From Carnegiea gigantea (Eukaryota; Streptophyta; Magnoliopsida; Caryophyllales; Cactaceae): a DNA stretch of 64,000 bases. The stretch covers positions 1,138,721 to 1,202,720 of the forward strand of contig JAKOGI010000106.1 of the NCBI GenBank assembly GCA_029747015.1. Direction: 5' to 3'. A model generated the notes under the pieces. The model had not been told where the DNA came from. It was given only the letters and a program-made list of their open reading frames with translations, and made no database searches. A program made the position numbers and the translations under genes. Shown here piece by piece: positions 1 to 11,927 of this stretch (position 1 is the stretch's first letter; the number at the start of each line of letters is the position of its first letter).

Positions 1-117
1 AAAAGCTCTTTCATCAAACATCCATATTAGCTTTTTTACTTGATCAAACAGCTAATTTTGATCAAAAAAGCTCTTTTTGATCAAAAAGCTCTTCAAAAAG
101 TTGTTTGCCAAACACCC
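1..117. mobile_element. Right end of a MITE-like element cut by the window edge
   Basis: The segment is built of repeated, partly palindromic blocks (AAAAGCTCTTT, TTGATCAAAAAGCTC) and ends in TTTGCCAAACACCCC. Read from the other strand this gives a GGGGTGTTTGGC terminus, which is typical of plant MITE and DNA-transposon ends. The other end lies outside the window, so neither TIR pairing nor target duplication can be tested. The class is inferred from the terminus only. Confidence 0.35.
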
Positions 118-1913
118 CAATGATATTTTCTTACTAGGTTGCACCATAACTTTTGATGAGATATGACATATGTTTAGTGAACAATACTTTATATTCATCT
201 TTTAATATGCTATGAGATATCTTTTGAATAACTCAAATATAAGATTCTTTAAATTTACTACGACGTTTTACAGTGTTATTGTTATTATATTTTTGGGAAA
301 TATAATATACACTTAGTGAGCAAATACTTCAAAATTTATATTTCATTGATTTGTAATATGTTTTTGATTGAGCTGCCACATATAGTGAATGAGTTATTAT
401 ATATATGTGAAAATAATTATATCATCAAACTTAAAACAAATTATGTAAACATAAATTGCTCAATTTAAATAAATAAAATTATCAAAATATGAAAGTAATT
501 ATACAATCAAATTGGCCACTAATATATAAACAATGACACTCGGATTTCGCTCACTAATAATGTACAACTCACTAAAATATCTTACTATGCACCCGTATTT
601 CACTCACTCAGCATGTACACCTTACTATATATAAAAAATGTTTGCTAATAGTCCATCCAATATTTTGTAGTTTTTCGAATTGAACATTTAGGTTGTTATT
701 TAGTGAGCATTGGACATATAATTAATGATTGAATAATTTATTAACCAAATTTTTTTCCTTCAATGATATAAATATTGCACCTTTTGATAAACATGATCTC
801 ATTTAGTGAAGATTGGTCATATTAAGGAAGGAAAAATAAGTAGACAATACCCAAAAAAAGGAAAGAAAAGATGTAAAAAAATATATATATATATATATTA
901 AAAACAGACTTGGTTAAAAAGAATATCAAAAATTAAAAAAAGTTAACAAGTAAAATGAACAAAATTGTTAAAAAAATTGGACGAAAGGTAAAAAACACAA
1001 AAGGGATATGAGAAGGTTGGAAACTTAAATTAAAGTTTCATTCTCCAAGATTCGAACCCAGTCGCACCAAGACCACTTACAACCACTTACACTGGAACTG
1101 AATGCAAGCAACATGGCGCAGCTAAAATGTATTTTAATAAAATGGCAGAATGACCAGGCATACCAGATCATGTTTACGCCTGGTTGTACAGAATAATCTG
1201 GGGCTCTTAGACCACTTATGAAACAACCACCCCACCCCCCCCCCCCCAACCAAACCACCCAAAAAAAAAAGAAAAAAGAACCTAGATCTATGGAAAGTTG
1301 GGTCTACTCGGCTTGATTCTACTCATTTCATGTTACATACAGACAGCAATGGATCTTGAGCCTAGCCAGACTCGCTCTCTACTTGCATGTAAATGGATCC
1401 AAAAATAATTATTTAGGGCCCAATTTCCAACATATTCATAGTAGATTTTAAATGAGACAATTTCAAATCAAAGTATTATATCATCGATATTTTCGCACTC
1501 ATTTTTAATAGCGGAGGGTAAATGATAATTTATTAATAAATCACTTTTATTAAAATGACCGCTATAAGAATTATTAGTCGCCTCTAAATCAAACAATTAC
1601 CTTCGAACAAGTTATTGATCACTACAAAAGTTTTAAAAAAAATCACAAATAAAAGTTTCTGTCCCTATCATATATTTTGTGTAAAATAGCCTTATTATGT
1701 AAAAGTTATCTAATTTTACATGTATTTTAATTTCTACATCATAAATGGTTACGATTTCTTTATTTTACTTCAGGTCTCAGAGTCTCAAACTTCTCCCAGG
1801 CTCCTAGCACTTACGGCCTTCGCTTATACAGCCATCCCACCTCTTACCTTTCTTCTCTAAATTCCTCTTTCTTCTGCATTCGATTGTCTTCGTTACAGCC
1901 ATTATTGTTGATG
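118..1913. other. AT-rich intergenic DNA, no gene recognised
   Basis: No open frame longer than about 80 codons and no recognisable protein similarity was seen on either strand. The stretch holds a short AT run near 882-899, a poly-C/poly-A tract near 1230-1275 and scattered A-rich runs. The 77-codon minus frame at 1025-1258 crosses the poly-C tract and looks like chance. Confidence 0.6.
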
Positions 1914-1921
1914 GATAACAT

Positions 1922-3079
1922 TAGACCTGTTAACTCGAACAGGCGGGTCAAATACAGATTGGGTGTATTTGGATTCGGATAAAACACGGGTCGGGTGTAT
2001 TTCGGGTTCGGGTAAAATACGGACGGGCGTATTTCGGTGTTACAGGTTTCGGATCAACCCAACGAGTTTGAAGTGCCTTTTTAGTAAATTATTTCTTTTT
2101 TTGTCAAAATCACAAAATTGACATATTTATTACTTAAAATTGTCTGTATTTAATGAACAAGCATTGTAATTGTAATTTTTTCAAAGAATATCAAAAATAT
2201 CCAAACGTTTCAATATGATATATGAAATTCATGTACGGAGGACAATGAGTCACGTTTGGATGGGTTGACCTGTATATTAAAATATTAATAATCGGTCGGG
2301 TCATTCATGGGTCGGCCCATCTAAAGTATGTAAACGAGTCGAAACTGTTCAACCTATTAATAGCCTATTTAATAATTTGATGTTTCGTTAATTAACTAAC
2401 ATCACCTAACCAGGCATGCTTTATTAGTACACCGATCCTAACACGAACAAAAGTTGGTCCATTGCCCAACATTGCATCAGATTCGAGACTAATTAGAAGG
2501 AATCCAAACGAAAGAATATTATCTACGTACAAGTTATTATAATGATCTATTAATTCTAAAATCAAAATTTTAGATTGTTATAGAATAATCTTATTTAAAA
2601 AGCGATAAGACATATTCATTTTACCAAAAATATAATGGTATGACTCGCACATTTTCAATATTTATCTAATTCTAAATTATTTTTCTTAATATTAAAGTTG
2701 TTTCATGGCCATTTTATAAAATTATTCCATTTATAAGTCGTACATGACGTTATTTTATAGAAAAAACGGGAACCATTGTTTAATTTGCGAAGGGATGTAA
2801 TAATTGTATAGCGTCTTTCTAAATGGGTCGTTATAATGAAAAACTATTATTGTTAAGAGGAAAAAATTAAAAAAAATAAAAAGTAATTATATAATATTCG
2901 GGTCGAGCGGGCGGGTTTGGGTTCGGGCTCGGGTTCGGGTGGGGTTTGACCCAAAAATTTACGGGTTTTTCGGGTTCGGTTTATTTCGGATTCGAGTCTA
3001 GAAAATCGTGTTCAGAACCCAAAACTTTCGGGTGGGTTCGGATCGGGTTTTCAGGTCGGGTCAATTTTTGACAGGTCTA
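1922..3079. mobile_element. Non-autonomous hAT-type transposon
   Basis: The ends are inverted repeats: TAGACCTGTTAA at the left, and the right end read on the other strand gives TAGACCTGTCAA. Immediately outside lie GATAACAT (1914-1921) and GATAACAC (3080-3087), a 7-of-8 match to an 8-bp target duplication, the hallmark of hAT elements. The subterminal regions are rich in GGGTTCGGGT-type repeats, as in many plant hAT MITEs and hitchhikers. No transposase is present in its 1,158 bp, so movement would have depended on an autonomous relative. Confidence 0.8.
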
Positions 3080-3184
3080 GATAACACCCATTGTCATTAG
3101 AATTTGTAGGATTGTAGTTTTACAATTTTCGTGTAAACTCTAGCACTAGAATTAGTTTCTTGATTTGCACGAATACTTGAAGGG

Positions 3185-3310
3185 ATAAAGTTGTTTGCAT
3201 CTGAATTTTACCAAATTCTACAAAGCAAGGCACACACTGGAAGGAGTTGCCTGCATCTGAATCTCACCAGATCCTATAAAAGCAAGGCACCTACTGAAAG
3301 GAGTTGTCAT
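3185..3310 (+). repeat. Tandem dimer resembling an RTE/SINE 3' tail
   Basis: Two consecutive units of about 60 bp run from a 'TTTGCATCTGAAT' or 'CCTGCATCTGAAT' block through an 'ACCAGATCC'-like block to 'GCAAGGCAC..ACTG.AAGGAGTTG'. The same order of blocks occurs once in the 3' tail of the RTE LINE near 22740-22815. The repetition is direct observation; origin from an RTE LINE or an RTE-tailed SINE is inferred from that resemblance. Confidence 0.5.
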
Positions 3311-3663
3311 CGTTTTGTCAGGTAAACCCTGGCACTAGATTTATCCGGTGTCAACACGTGCTCCCATTGCCAATATTTCTTGGAACTAGGCTTCTGTGGT
3401 TCGATAGCACAACCAGTCGATGAGGCATGCATTCATGACATTATATACGATATATCCATCACATAATTGCATATTTGCATGGTAATTGGAGCAATCATCA
3501 CAAGCGTATGGTTTCTTTATCACCTTAGTGCATAACAATGACTTATAACGCCATGATCTGGTACTCCTTCGCATTGACAATGGAGTTGGCAGCTGGGCCA
3601 CTGTTGTCTCTCTACTCGTCTCCCTTCATATTTAGCTATATCCTTTCTTATGCTTGTTATATC

Positions 3664-4377
3664 CAGGAACGACAGTATAATCCGAATTTAATGCAGATCC
3701 GATCCGATCCGAGGTAAAATTATCCGATTCAAATCCCATAAAAAATAATCCGATTCGGAGTCCAATAAAAATAATCCGCATCCGACTCCGATCCGAGTGG
3801 ATTTAAAGGAGAATCTATCCGATCTAATATCTTTTTTTTAATAATTTCAACTTTTTTGAAGATTGAAAAATCTTAATATAATAACCCTCAAAAAATCCGC
3901 ATAAAATCCGCACGCTATGTGCAGTACACTCTTCTTTCTTAGCTAATTTCCTCTGTCCTCCCGATTTTTTTCTCGTTCTCTCATCTTTGTTAATCAAAGT
4001 TATACTTTCTCCCTTTCTTTTCAGCTGTTGTACTATTGTCTAACCCTTTTATTCTAAAGTGAATTTGCATTCTCTTTTTCCAACACCTTTTTACTTTAAC
4101 ACATTGAAATATTTAATATAAAAAATTACTTAACATTAAAGAGGTATTTAATATTGCACTTACAAGTAAGTAAAAATAATGTTGTGCAAATATTGAATAA
4201 AAATATATAATCGGATCATATCCTATTACATTCGGATTTAATCTAATCTGAAACCTATCTAAATTCAATTTAACATCCGATCCAATGGAGTCAGAAGGAT
4301 TTTCAAATCCGATTATTAATTGGATCAGATTTGAATGTCTATACATCCGATCCGAATCCAACCCGTTGCTATCCTTA
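3664..4377. mobile_element. Non-autonomous hAT (Ac-like) element
   Basis: The left end starts CAGGAACGACA and the right end, read from the other strand, starts TAAGGATAGCAACGG. These are imperfect inverted repeats related to the CAGGGATGGCAACGG ends of plant hAT elements. The flanks GTTATATC (3656-3663) and GTTATATG (4378-4385) match at 7 of 8 positions. Subterminal DNA is dense in ATCCGATCCGA repeats. At 714 bp it has no coding capacity; the 82-codon minus frame inside follows the repeat and is not a gene. Confidence 0.75.
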
Positions 4378-4385
4378 GTTATATG

Positions 4386-5166
4386 TCATTGTGAAGGTAA
4401 CTTATTATGAGTAAAGCTTCAATTATAGCGTCAATAACTCATTTATATATATTGATAAACTCAATCACTAACCACTAATATTCAAGTCCTATTAAATTGT
4501 ACATTATCGACTTGATTCTCTAGAAGTTCTGGATCTTATATCTCAAATAGAGAGGAAGAAAGTCAAGAAACAAAGGTCATAGTAATAGTATGCTGTCGGC
4601 TATAGATACGGCACCCACGTATTATTCTTGTGTTAAAAACTATGTTACATGCCCCCAAAAAAAAAAAAAAAAAAAAAACAAACAAACAAAAACAAAAACA
4701 AAAACAAAGAAAGATAAAAGATAAAGACGAGGTAGTATACTGAAAACTACACTACTGTCAAAGCTCAATATTAAGGCGGACCAATTAACTAGAATCTCCA
4801 AGTTGTATTTAACCCTAACAAATTCAAGCTGAAAGCTAACTTAAAGCACGCAGAGCTCCGGTAGATCCTCTCCCTAACACTCAAGTAGTTTAAAATATGT
4901 ACAGCAACGAACAATTTTCCCAACAAATAAACATTGCAAGAATAGGTATGAACATTAATTCTTTTCCCCTTCAATAAGAAATAAATAATGCCAATCAGAC
5001 TCTTGCTCAATTCTTTGTACAGAAAGGGGAGCGGATCACAAAATTTCATACTCGTCATCAACATGTCAAACCTAATATGACCCACAGTCAACACCCAGTC
5101 GAATAAAGAATCATAAGGATGATCATCTTGAGCTACCAAGAAGTAGAGGTCCCACGGAAATACCTT
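4386..5166 (-). other. Downstream flank and probable 3'UTR of the FAH gene
   Basis: The stretch next to the FAH stop codon should contain its 3'UTR, but no clear AATAAA on the minus strand marks the end. A long A-run followed by CAAA and ACAAA repeats near 4655-4715 could be the tail of an old retroposed copy. The 116-codon minus frame at 4789-5139 has no recognisable domain and lies where the 3'UTR is expected, so it is not called as a gene. Confidence 0.45.
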
Positions 5167-8100
5167 TTATCTACTTTTTTCGGCACCTTTTTTAGGAGGT
5201 AGAGTTCCGAAAACCTTGTCCCAAAGAGCTGATGTAATGCCAAAACCCTTGTTTTGGATTCTGAAGTGATGATTGAGGTGATACCTCTGTTGAAGTAACC
5301 AAACAACAGACACAAACATCAACAATAACAATGGAACAACCAAATAATGAAAATTAGATGCAAGTATGCAACAATAAGGATAACACCACGTAATGTCAAT
5401 AATGCTGAAAAGAAGTCTACACAAATCCGAATATAAGCAACGGCAGATGGAAAGATTGATTAAAAATGAAAAAAGCAAAAGACGAGGAAATTTTGCAAAA
5501 ATCTCAGGGGGTTAAACTATTTTGCAAAGAAACTGCAAAGGGGTTACAACCAGAGTAGAGACAATGCTAACATCATCATATCAAACACAACCACAAAATA
5601 CCTAAGAAATCAGTTGAAATGCATCGCATATAAGTACTAATCCTTTGTAACACCCACCCAAAAAAAAAAAAAAATTACAGGGGGGAACAGAAACACCAAT
5701 CTAATCTCTTTGTATTAAGCTGAGGAACTTTAGATAATTAAGATTGTAGAGTTCAATTATTTAAAGAAACTGAGACTCATCACAATTCACAGAAGAGGTA
5801 AGCCATTATTCAACTTTTTGTTGGCTGATAATAATTAAATAGATTAAAGCCAAGATTGACCAGAAGAAGACAAGTTCCTTAAACAGCTTTGTACCCTGTT
5901 TTAAATGCTAGTCTTCCCAGTTGCTCGTTGCCAGCAACTGAGAATTAACTTGTAAAAACAAAATTACTTGCCTTCAGATTCTTTGGTACATCATGTGAGG
6001 GTTGCCCATGATGCAAATAGTAGTGTGTAACATCATACATCACATATCCCAGTAAACCACCTCCAAAAAGGGCAGGAGTAGTGGAAGGTGTTGCGAAAAA
6101 CTTAACCAAATTCCAGAACTGGCAAAACAAGAGACAAGTTAGAGGCAGGAACACCGAAAAATAACACTGCCAAAGTGTGAATTAGTTTCTTAAGACAGAG
6201 AAAGCATAACCTGCCACTGATATTATCACAGTGAATTTTAAACATCCAAATATCATTTGCCCTTTACTCTTCACATCTACTGTGAAGCAATAAACTGTCT
6301 GACGTTTTTACAATTGTAGCATTAAGCAAATCGATGTGTTTTACATTGAGGGTCTAACAACTATATCCCTGCAAACCTTTTGAACTGGTGTGAGGATGAC
6401 ACCAGCACATAAAAACACAGGGAGAAGTGACAAGCCTTCAATGCATTCTACTTCACTTTTAGAGAGAAGTTACACACCTTCAATGCATTCCACTCACTTA
6501 TCTGACAGTTGAAAAGGTAACCTTCAGAAAATTTCTTCAACTCAACTTATAGTCGATTTCTTAAACTCAAGTTTCACACCTCTATTTCTTTTTCTATGAA
6601 ATAGGCAGTCAACAGTCATTACGATCCAGCAGGAATTCTTCGTCATTAAGGCATAGGACTGCCATGTTTGCACCCCCTCAACATCTTACTGGTTAATGCA
6701 TGTCTGGTTGACATGTTTTTTGGCTACTTTATTAAGGCATAGGTTTATTATGTATTCTTGCACCAAGTTAGATTGTGTTAATCGAACTTTGAGTACCTTA
6801 GGAGTTTATAGGAATGTAGAAAACTTTGTAAGGCCAGGAGAAGGTTTGCATCGTTAGGTCAACTTCATTTTTATGTGAGATTGGTACATATCAGACATGG
6901 ACCTTGACCTAATTATCAAGAAAAATGAAATGGTTCATATCCTAGAAATATAAAAAGACAGTTCCTAAACCAGTTTTATCGTAATGCACCCAATATATCG
7001 CATTTGCATTAAGTTGTCCTATAAAGAACAGTATATACTCCTCACTGTCCTACTTTCTACTCCCCAATTCCAAGAGTGTTAGTTTTTGATATAATCAATG
7101 TTCTAAAATAGTTACATAAAATAGAAAGAGGATGAGATAACATAGATGTAGCCTTAAAATGTTTATCTCACCAACTTTTGATGAGTTGACACCGTGGCTA
7201 ATGTGTTTACAGTTACGACTTACATGTTTGCATAGTGCTTCTATTTTACTGCCTTCCATATGTTTTCATTTAATGGTGATTGGCATACAAGGGTAACTCA
7301 GACTACCCATTTAGTCTGTTCAAAATGATAATAATTAATGAATTTCCTGATGTTTGCAGAAGGCAACTAGGATATGACTAAAGTGGAAGCACTGCTCTGA
7401 TTTTGTCAGACCCACAAAATTTTGAAAATCTTAGTGAACTAGAAGCTCATGACATGAAATTAGCACCCTTAGCCTCATCTTTGGGGTTGGAAGCTAAAGT
7501 GTCATTCGTTTTCCCAATGGGCTGACAGGCATAGCCTCTTTAGGTATGGCATAGGCTTTTGCAGTAGTTTAGCATAACGCAATCTACAGGACTCTTTTCA
7601 TCATTGACTAATATTCATAAGTATCAGTCCGGATAAGCTATGGTTCAGCTATATTTTGCCTTCCTGGAAGTTGGACACAAAAGGCAGACACCTGATCTGC
7701 ATGGAATACTCCATTAACCAGTATCCGGCTCCGACTAGTGGAACATTTCAAGTATTAATGTTAACGTAATAAGAAAAGGGATTCAAAAAGCAGGTTCATT
7801 GCTGTATCTATCCTTTTTATAAATAAAATGTTGAACTTCCGATTTTGTAGCTATAAATCTATTAATACGGTAATACCATACCTTAGCCGTCCCAAGTCTT
7901 AAAACTGCAAGCAAAAGTCATAATTTTTATCTAGAGAAAATAAGACGGAACTGAAAATCAAAGTGAGACCCCAACAGTGTTAAAGTAAACATAATAATAC
8001 AGGCTAGTCGTGCCAATCTACTCAAATATGAATATGACCTTTGGTTCCCCTCAAGCCCTTACTTTGCTTAAGTACTTTGCTTAAAATCTTTGGCGAGAGG

Positions 8101-9265
8101 GATGAAAATAATGCAGTAAATATTTCAAGAAGTGGAATGTGCTATCCATAAATTTTTCGATGTTTACTAGTCATGTAAGAAGACAAGCATCAGAACACAA
8201 CTAACCGGGACACATAACACAGCTGTTGCAGCAGGAGGAAACACAAGGCGTAGGCCGTCCATAGGGTGCTTGTGATGACAACCATGAAGAAGATAATGGA
8301 TGGTGTTTCCCCTGCAATGAATGTCAATAAAAGATGTCATGATAGGTGTTTCCATTTTCTAATATTAAGGAAAAAGGGGCATCCAGTTTCATTATTTCTA
8401 TCAAGTACATAGAAAAAGGAGTCTTAAAGGAGATAAGAACTAACCAATAGCTCTTTGTTTTGATGTGGAAGAGGAAACGATGTAACGTGTATTCAATAAA
8501 CGTCCAAATAAAGATACCAAACACCACCATCAGTGCAATCTCTGGGAATGTATGACCCATTTGTACAGACATGGAGATGCACCAGCACACAACTGGAAGC
8601 CAAATTGTAGGAATAGCCCACCAAACAGTGCGGGTCAGGAACTGTATCATGTAACTGAAGTTAGAAACCTGATTACATATTGAGGCCCTCAAGGAAAGCA
8701 CGTAAGCCTCTTGGTTCCAGAAACTTATGATGCCAAAATATGTGCAACATGCACATGAACGGATACAAATAAAACAAAATAAGATTCTGAGTATTTCTAA
8801 GAAAGTCCAGCAGCATACCTCCCAAAAATCACTTTCAAAGAAGCGAGGACCTTCCTTGCTGACAATAGGCTGGTGAACCCACTCCTGATAAGCCTCCCCA
8901 AGGTGACCAACCTGAGCAAGATTTTATTAAGTAAATAAAATGTAGAATAACTGATACAATTTCAAATCAATTCAAGCACAGCTGGGTCAGTAGATTTGTT
9001 AATTACAGAAGGCATCTATGAAGACAACGCAGATTACAGACCACAATCAATCACCACACTATAAGAAAGAATAAGTAGAAAATTCTGAGCTGACATCAAA
9101 ATGTGTAAATAATCAAGAGCAAGGTGGAACGAAACCAGCTTTTACAACCTCATTTCAACCTGATGAAACAAATAGGAAAACGAAAGAAAACAGAAGAGCC
9201 TGTCAAAGCAGTACCTGAAAGACAAGGGGCTTATTTAAATCCACCGTGAATCCTTGGACGACCAT
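5167..9265 (-). CDS. FAH1: Fatty acid 2-hydroxylase (dihydroceramide fatty acyl 2-hydroxylase, FAH1 type)
   Basis: The gene encodes a 237-residue di-iron enzyme of the ER membrane that 2-hydroxylates the very-long-chain acyl group of sphingolipid ceramides, taking electrons from cytochrome b5. Coding exons on the minus strand are 9215-9265, 8819-8911, 8445-8641, 8206-8311, 5972-6118 and 5167-5286; all joins keep frame. The product starts MVVQGFTVDL, as plant FAHs do, and the length equals Arabidopsis FAH1 as I know it. Histidine clusters of the fatty acid hydroxylase superfamily are complete: HRFLFH (102-107), HYLLHGCHHKH (119-129), HYYLHH (181-186) and HLNHH (201-205). Hydrophobic segments near 55-75 and 82-100 and two later ones fit a membrane protein. 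There is no fused cytochrome b5 domain, which is normal for plant FAH. No disabling change is seen, so the gene looks functional. Confidence 0.95.
5287..5971 (-). other. Last FAH intron, GC-AG type
   Basis: The upstream exon ends CTGAAG and the intron begins GCAAGTAA, an excellent match to the AAG/GCAAGT consensus of GC-AG introns. The acceptor is CAACAG before AGGTATCACC. This join gives NLK followed by RYHLNHH, matching the conserved plant sequence without gap or extra residue. The GT four bases further in would add bases and break the frame. The splice is inferred from protein conservation, not from transcripts. Confidence 0.85.
6119..8205 (-). other. Large FAH intron (2,087 bp)
   Basis: It lies between exons ending in VLCVP and starting FWNLV, with a GT donor (CCG/GTTAGT) and AG acceptor (TTTTGCCAG/TTC), phase 0. 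It is by far the longest intron of the gene. No transposon termini or coding similarity were recognised inside. Confidence 0.85.
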
Positions 9266-10520
9266 CCTGGTGCCCTCTGCATAGAGACCGCGAAAGGTGT
9301 TAGTAAAATAATCTCTAATATCCTATTTACGATTATTAAGAGTTCACAAAGCTGTCCAGTGACGAAAGAGGGTGTGAATGTGAGATGGCATCCACATAGA
9401 GCTAAACAAACACTATACATCTCTGACAACACTATACATCTCCAACAAACATCAAACAATTTACAAATATACTACATAATAGTCTAACTTCCAAGTGGTA
9501 GGTCAATATATCAGACAGGTAAAGAAGCTGCTCATAGCTCGTCAATAAAATTTCAGGTTGACAAAATCGAACAATTGACAAAGATATTCCAAGTGGACAG
9601 AAAATCAATAAAAAGTTGACGCACATCAACCCCATTGGTCAAATTTCAAAATCTAACTCTTTACCCACTATCCCCTCCTATCCCCTCATAATTAAACTGA
9701 AATGGACATCATTGAAGTCAAATAATATAATCTTCAAAAGCCAAGAGAATGAAAAGATGCATCACAGTCGAAGATAATGGCACCCTAATTGTATCACCGA
9801 CTTAGAGAATCAAAAAAGATAGCAAAAAAGATAATGGCTAATTAATCTAGTACGTCCCTAAATAAATATAAACAGATTTGAATCTACATCCAAAAATTTG
9901 AGCCTTTGCCCGCTATCATAAGCAACGATAGAGTTTCGCTTACATCTTATAGCCACCAAAGTATATGCAGCCATTGAAAAGGATGTGAAGTCTGAAAATA
10001 TGATTATTAGTTCCTTATCATTTCTGTCCCACATCAAATCATTGCCTCAAGAAGGCAGATTAAGTAGTCGAAAACTTGACAACTTGTACATCCGTCAAAC
10101 TTTGACTTCACATACCCTTACAGAACCCCCCAAGGAACTTCAGGAGCACACTGTTAAGAACCGTCCCAACATTTTCAAATCTTAACTGCTGCCAATGCAG
10201 AACTTTCATGGAAAACAACAACTACCCATAATTGTTCTTCAAATTAACAAGAATGTATAACAATGCGCCCAAAATGCAGATCTAGAACGAATCAATTCAG
10301 TCCACAAACTAGCATTCACAGTGCGAGTTCGTCAATTACGGAAAAATTCGAAAGCAAAAACAATCAGAAACTGAAAAAGGAATGCGTCTCGGATCTAATT
10401 CGAAAGCAAAGATTAGGTTTACCTGAAAATTGCAATCAGTGATGAGTCAACGAAGAATATTGCGACTAAAACCCCGCGAGAGAGAGATAGAGAGATTTAT
10501 GGGGGTGACCAGGAGAAGAA
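9266..10520 (-). promoter_or_regulatory. FAH 5'UTR with a 1.15-kb leader intron
   Basis: A donor CAG/GTAAACC at 10423/10422 and an acceptor CTATGCAG/AGGG at 9277/9276 define an intron of 1,146 bp lying ten bases upstream of the start codon. A TACTAAC-like branch site sits about 25 bases before the acceptor. An upstream ATG, out of frame with the main start, lies inside the acceptor (CTATGCAG) and is spliced out if this site is used. Leader introns often raise expression in plants; that effect here is inference. No transcript evidence was available. Confidence 0.6.
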
Positions 10521-10524
10521 GATA

Positions 10525-10610
10525 TCTATCGTGCTCTTCTCTCTCTCCCCCTCTCCCTCTCCCCCTCCCTCTAGATACATGACATGAATGAATATGTACG
10601 GGCCATTTTT
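10525..10610 (-). promoter_or_regulatory. Probable FAH core promoter with GA-rich tract
   Basis: On the minus strand a TTTAAAAA block lies near 10599-10606 and could serve as a TATA element. A run of GAGGGAG and GAGAGAG repeats follows at 10530-10575, where the transcription start and early leader would fall. GA repeats at plant core promoters are common. The exact start site cannot be set from sequence. Confidence 0.4.
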
Positions 10611-10934
10611 AAAGGGGAATGCGATGGAGGGATCCTGACCGTTCACGGCTATGTCAGATTTTCCCAATGGGTTGTCTGTGTGTGTTTGATTCGCACGTTC
10701 ACGTTGGATCATAACGGCAGCCAGCCTAGCGTAGCATCCTACAACTCATCGCCCAAAATATTGACCGAGGATCAGATACTTGTGTGTGGTGGCAGGACCA
10801 TCTTAGGCTTGTCACGTGACATGAATGCAATCTTTTGTTTGATGGGATTTTTTATGCACCTCAATACACGTTGGTTTGAACTTTGTACACCTCTATTTTC
10901 ATGTTTGCATTTCACTCGTATTAATGGTTTTTTT
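10611..10934. other. Upstream flank of FAH, no gene recognised
   Basis: A 120-codon plus-strand frame (10584-10946) crosses this stretch and runs back over the FAH promoter. It resembles no known family and ends in a poly-T run read as phenylalanines. It is judged to be chance. Confidence 0.5.
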
Positions 10935-11285
10935 TTTTTTCGTTGATCTTTTCTAATTTATCAACTTTAATTTACTTTAATCTACTTTAATTCACTACAA
11001 TAAAAATATCAACTTTAATTCATCTCAATTTATTTCAATCCACTTCAACCAATTTCAACCCAACTTCTTCAAAATTTTATTCTCACTATTTTAAGCAACT
11101 TTAAAAAATGTACCAACTTTAACCCACTTCAACCAATTTTAACTCACTTCAACCTACTTCAATCTTTTTAAACCTACGTCAATCCACTTCAATAAAAAAT
11201 ACAAATTTCAACCCACTTCATCCCACCTCAATCAATTCCACAATTTTACCAACCTCAATTTACTAACGAAATGAACAAGCTTGAG
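10935..11285. mobile_element. Shortened, diverged member of the local Tourist-like MITE family
   Basis: The stretch consists of CACTTCAACC, CTACTTTAAT and related decamers, the complement of the GGTTGAAGTA repeats in the two complete MITEs downstream. It ends CAATTTACTAACGAAATGAACAAGC, similar to the family's terminal CAATTTACCCACGAAAAGAACATGCCC type sequence. It lacks the long AT-rich centre and no TSD is recognisable. It is probably an old internal-deletion copy. Confidence 0.55.
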
Positions 11286-11481
11286 CCATCCAGCACACGC
11301 ATACATATAAATACGTATGTGCCTGATTCGATTTAGAATCAAATTGAATTAAAGGCTAGTAAGACTAGACCGATTGAAGTCAACCCAATCTTTGATACAA
11401 GGTCTACAGCTTGTTCAGTTTTTAGTCCCGGATGGGTTAGGCCAGAATCAATCTTTCTTTTAAAAAATAAAGTTACAGTTA

Positions 11482-11890
11482 GGGCATGTTCTTTTCGTGG
11501 GTAAATTGGGTGGGTAAAAGGGTGAAGTAGGTTGAAGTAGGCAGAGGTGGGTTGAAGTTGATATTTTTTTTTTTTGAGGTGGGTTGAAATAGGTTGAAGT
11601 AGGTTGAAGCAGATTAATGTAGGTTGAAGTGGGTTGAAGTGGGTATTTTTTATGTGGTGGGTTGAAGTGGGTTAAAATAATGAGAATATAATTAATGTGT
11701 GATAATTTATGAAGTTATCGAAATTTTGTGGAATTTTTGTTTATTCCTTTTTATTTTTTATTTTTTATTTTTTATTTTTTTATTTTTTTATTTTTTTATT
11801 TTTTTATTTTTTATTTTTTATTTTTTGATTTTTGATTTTTTTGTTATTTTGTTATTTTGTTATGTTTTATTTTTTTATTTTTTTATTTTT

Positions 11891-11927
<37 letters not shown>

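Noticed and set aside
9235..9459. 74-codon minus frame starting upstream of the FAH start, overlapping it out of frame
   Set aside because: Most of it lies in the inferred leader intron, and the only ATG near the acceptor is removed by splicing.
10584..10946. 120-codon plus-strand frame upstream of FAH
   Set aside because: It overlaps the FAH promoter on the opposite strand, shows no domain and ends in a poly-T-encoded phenylalanine run.
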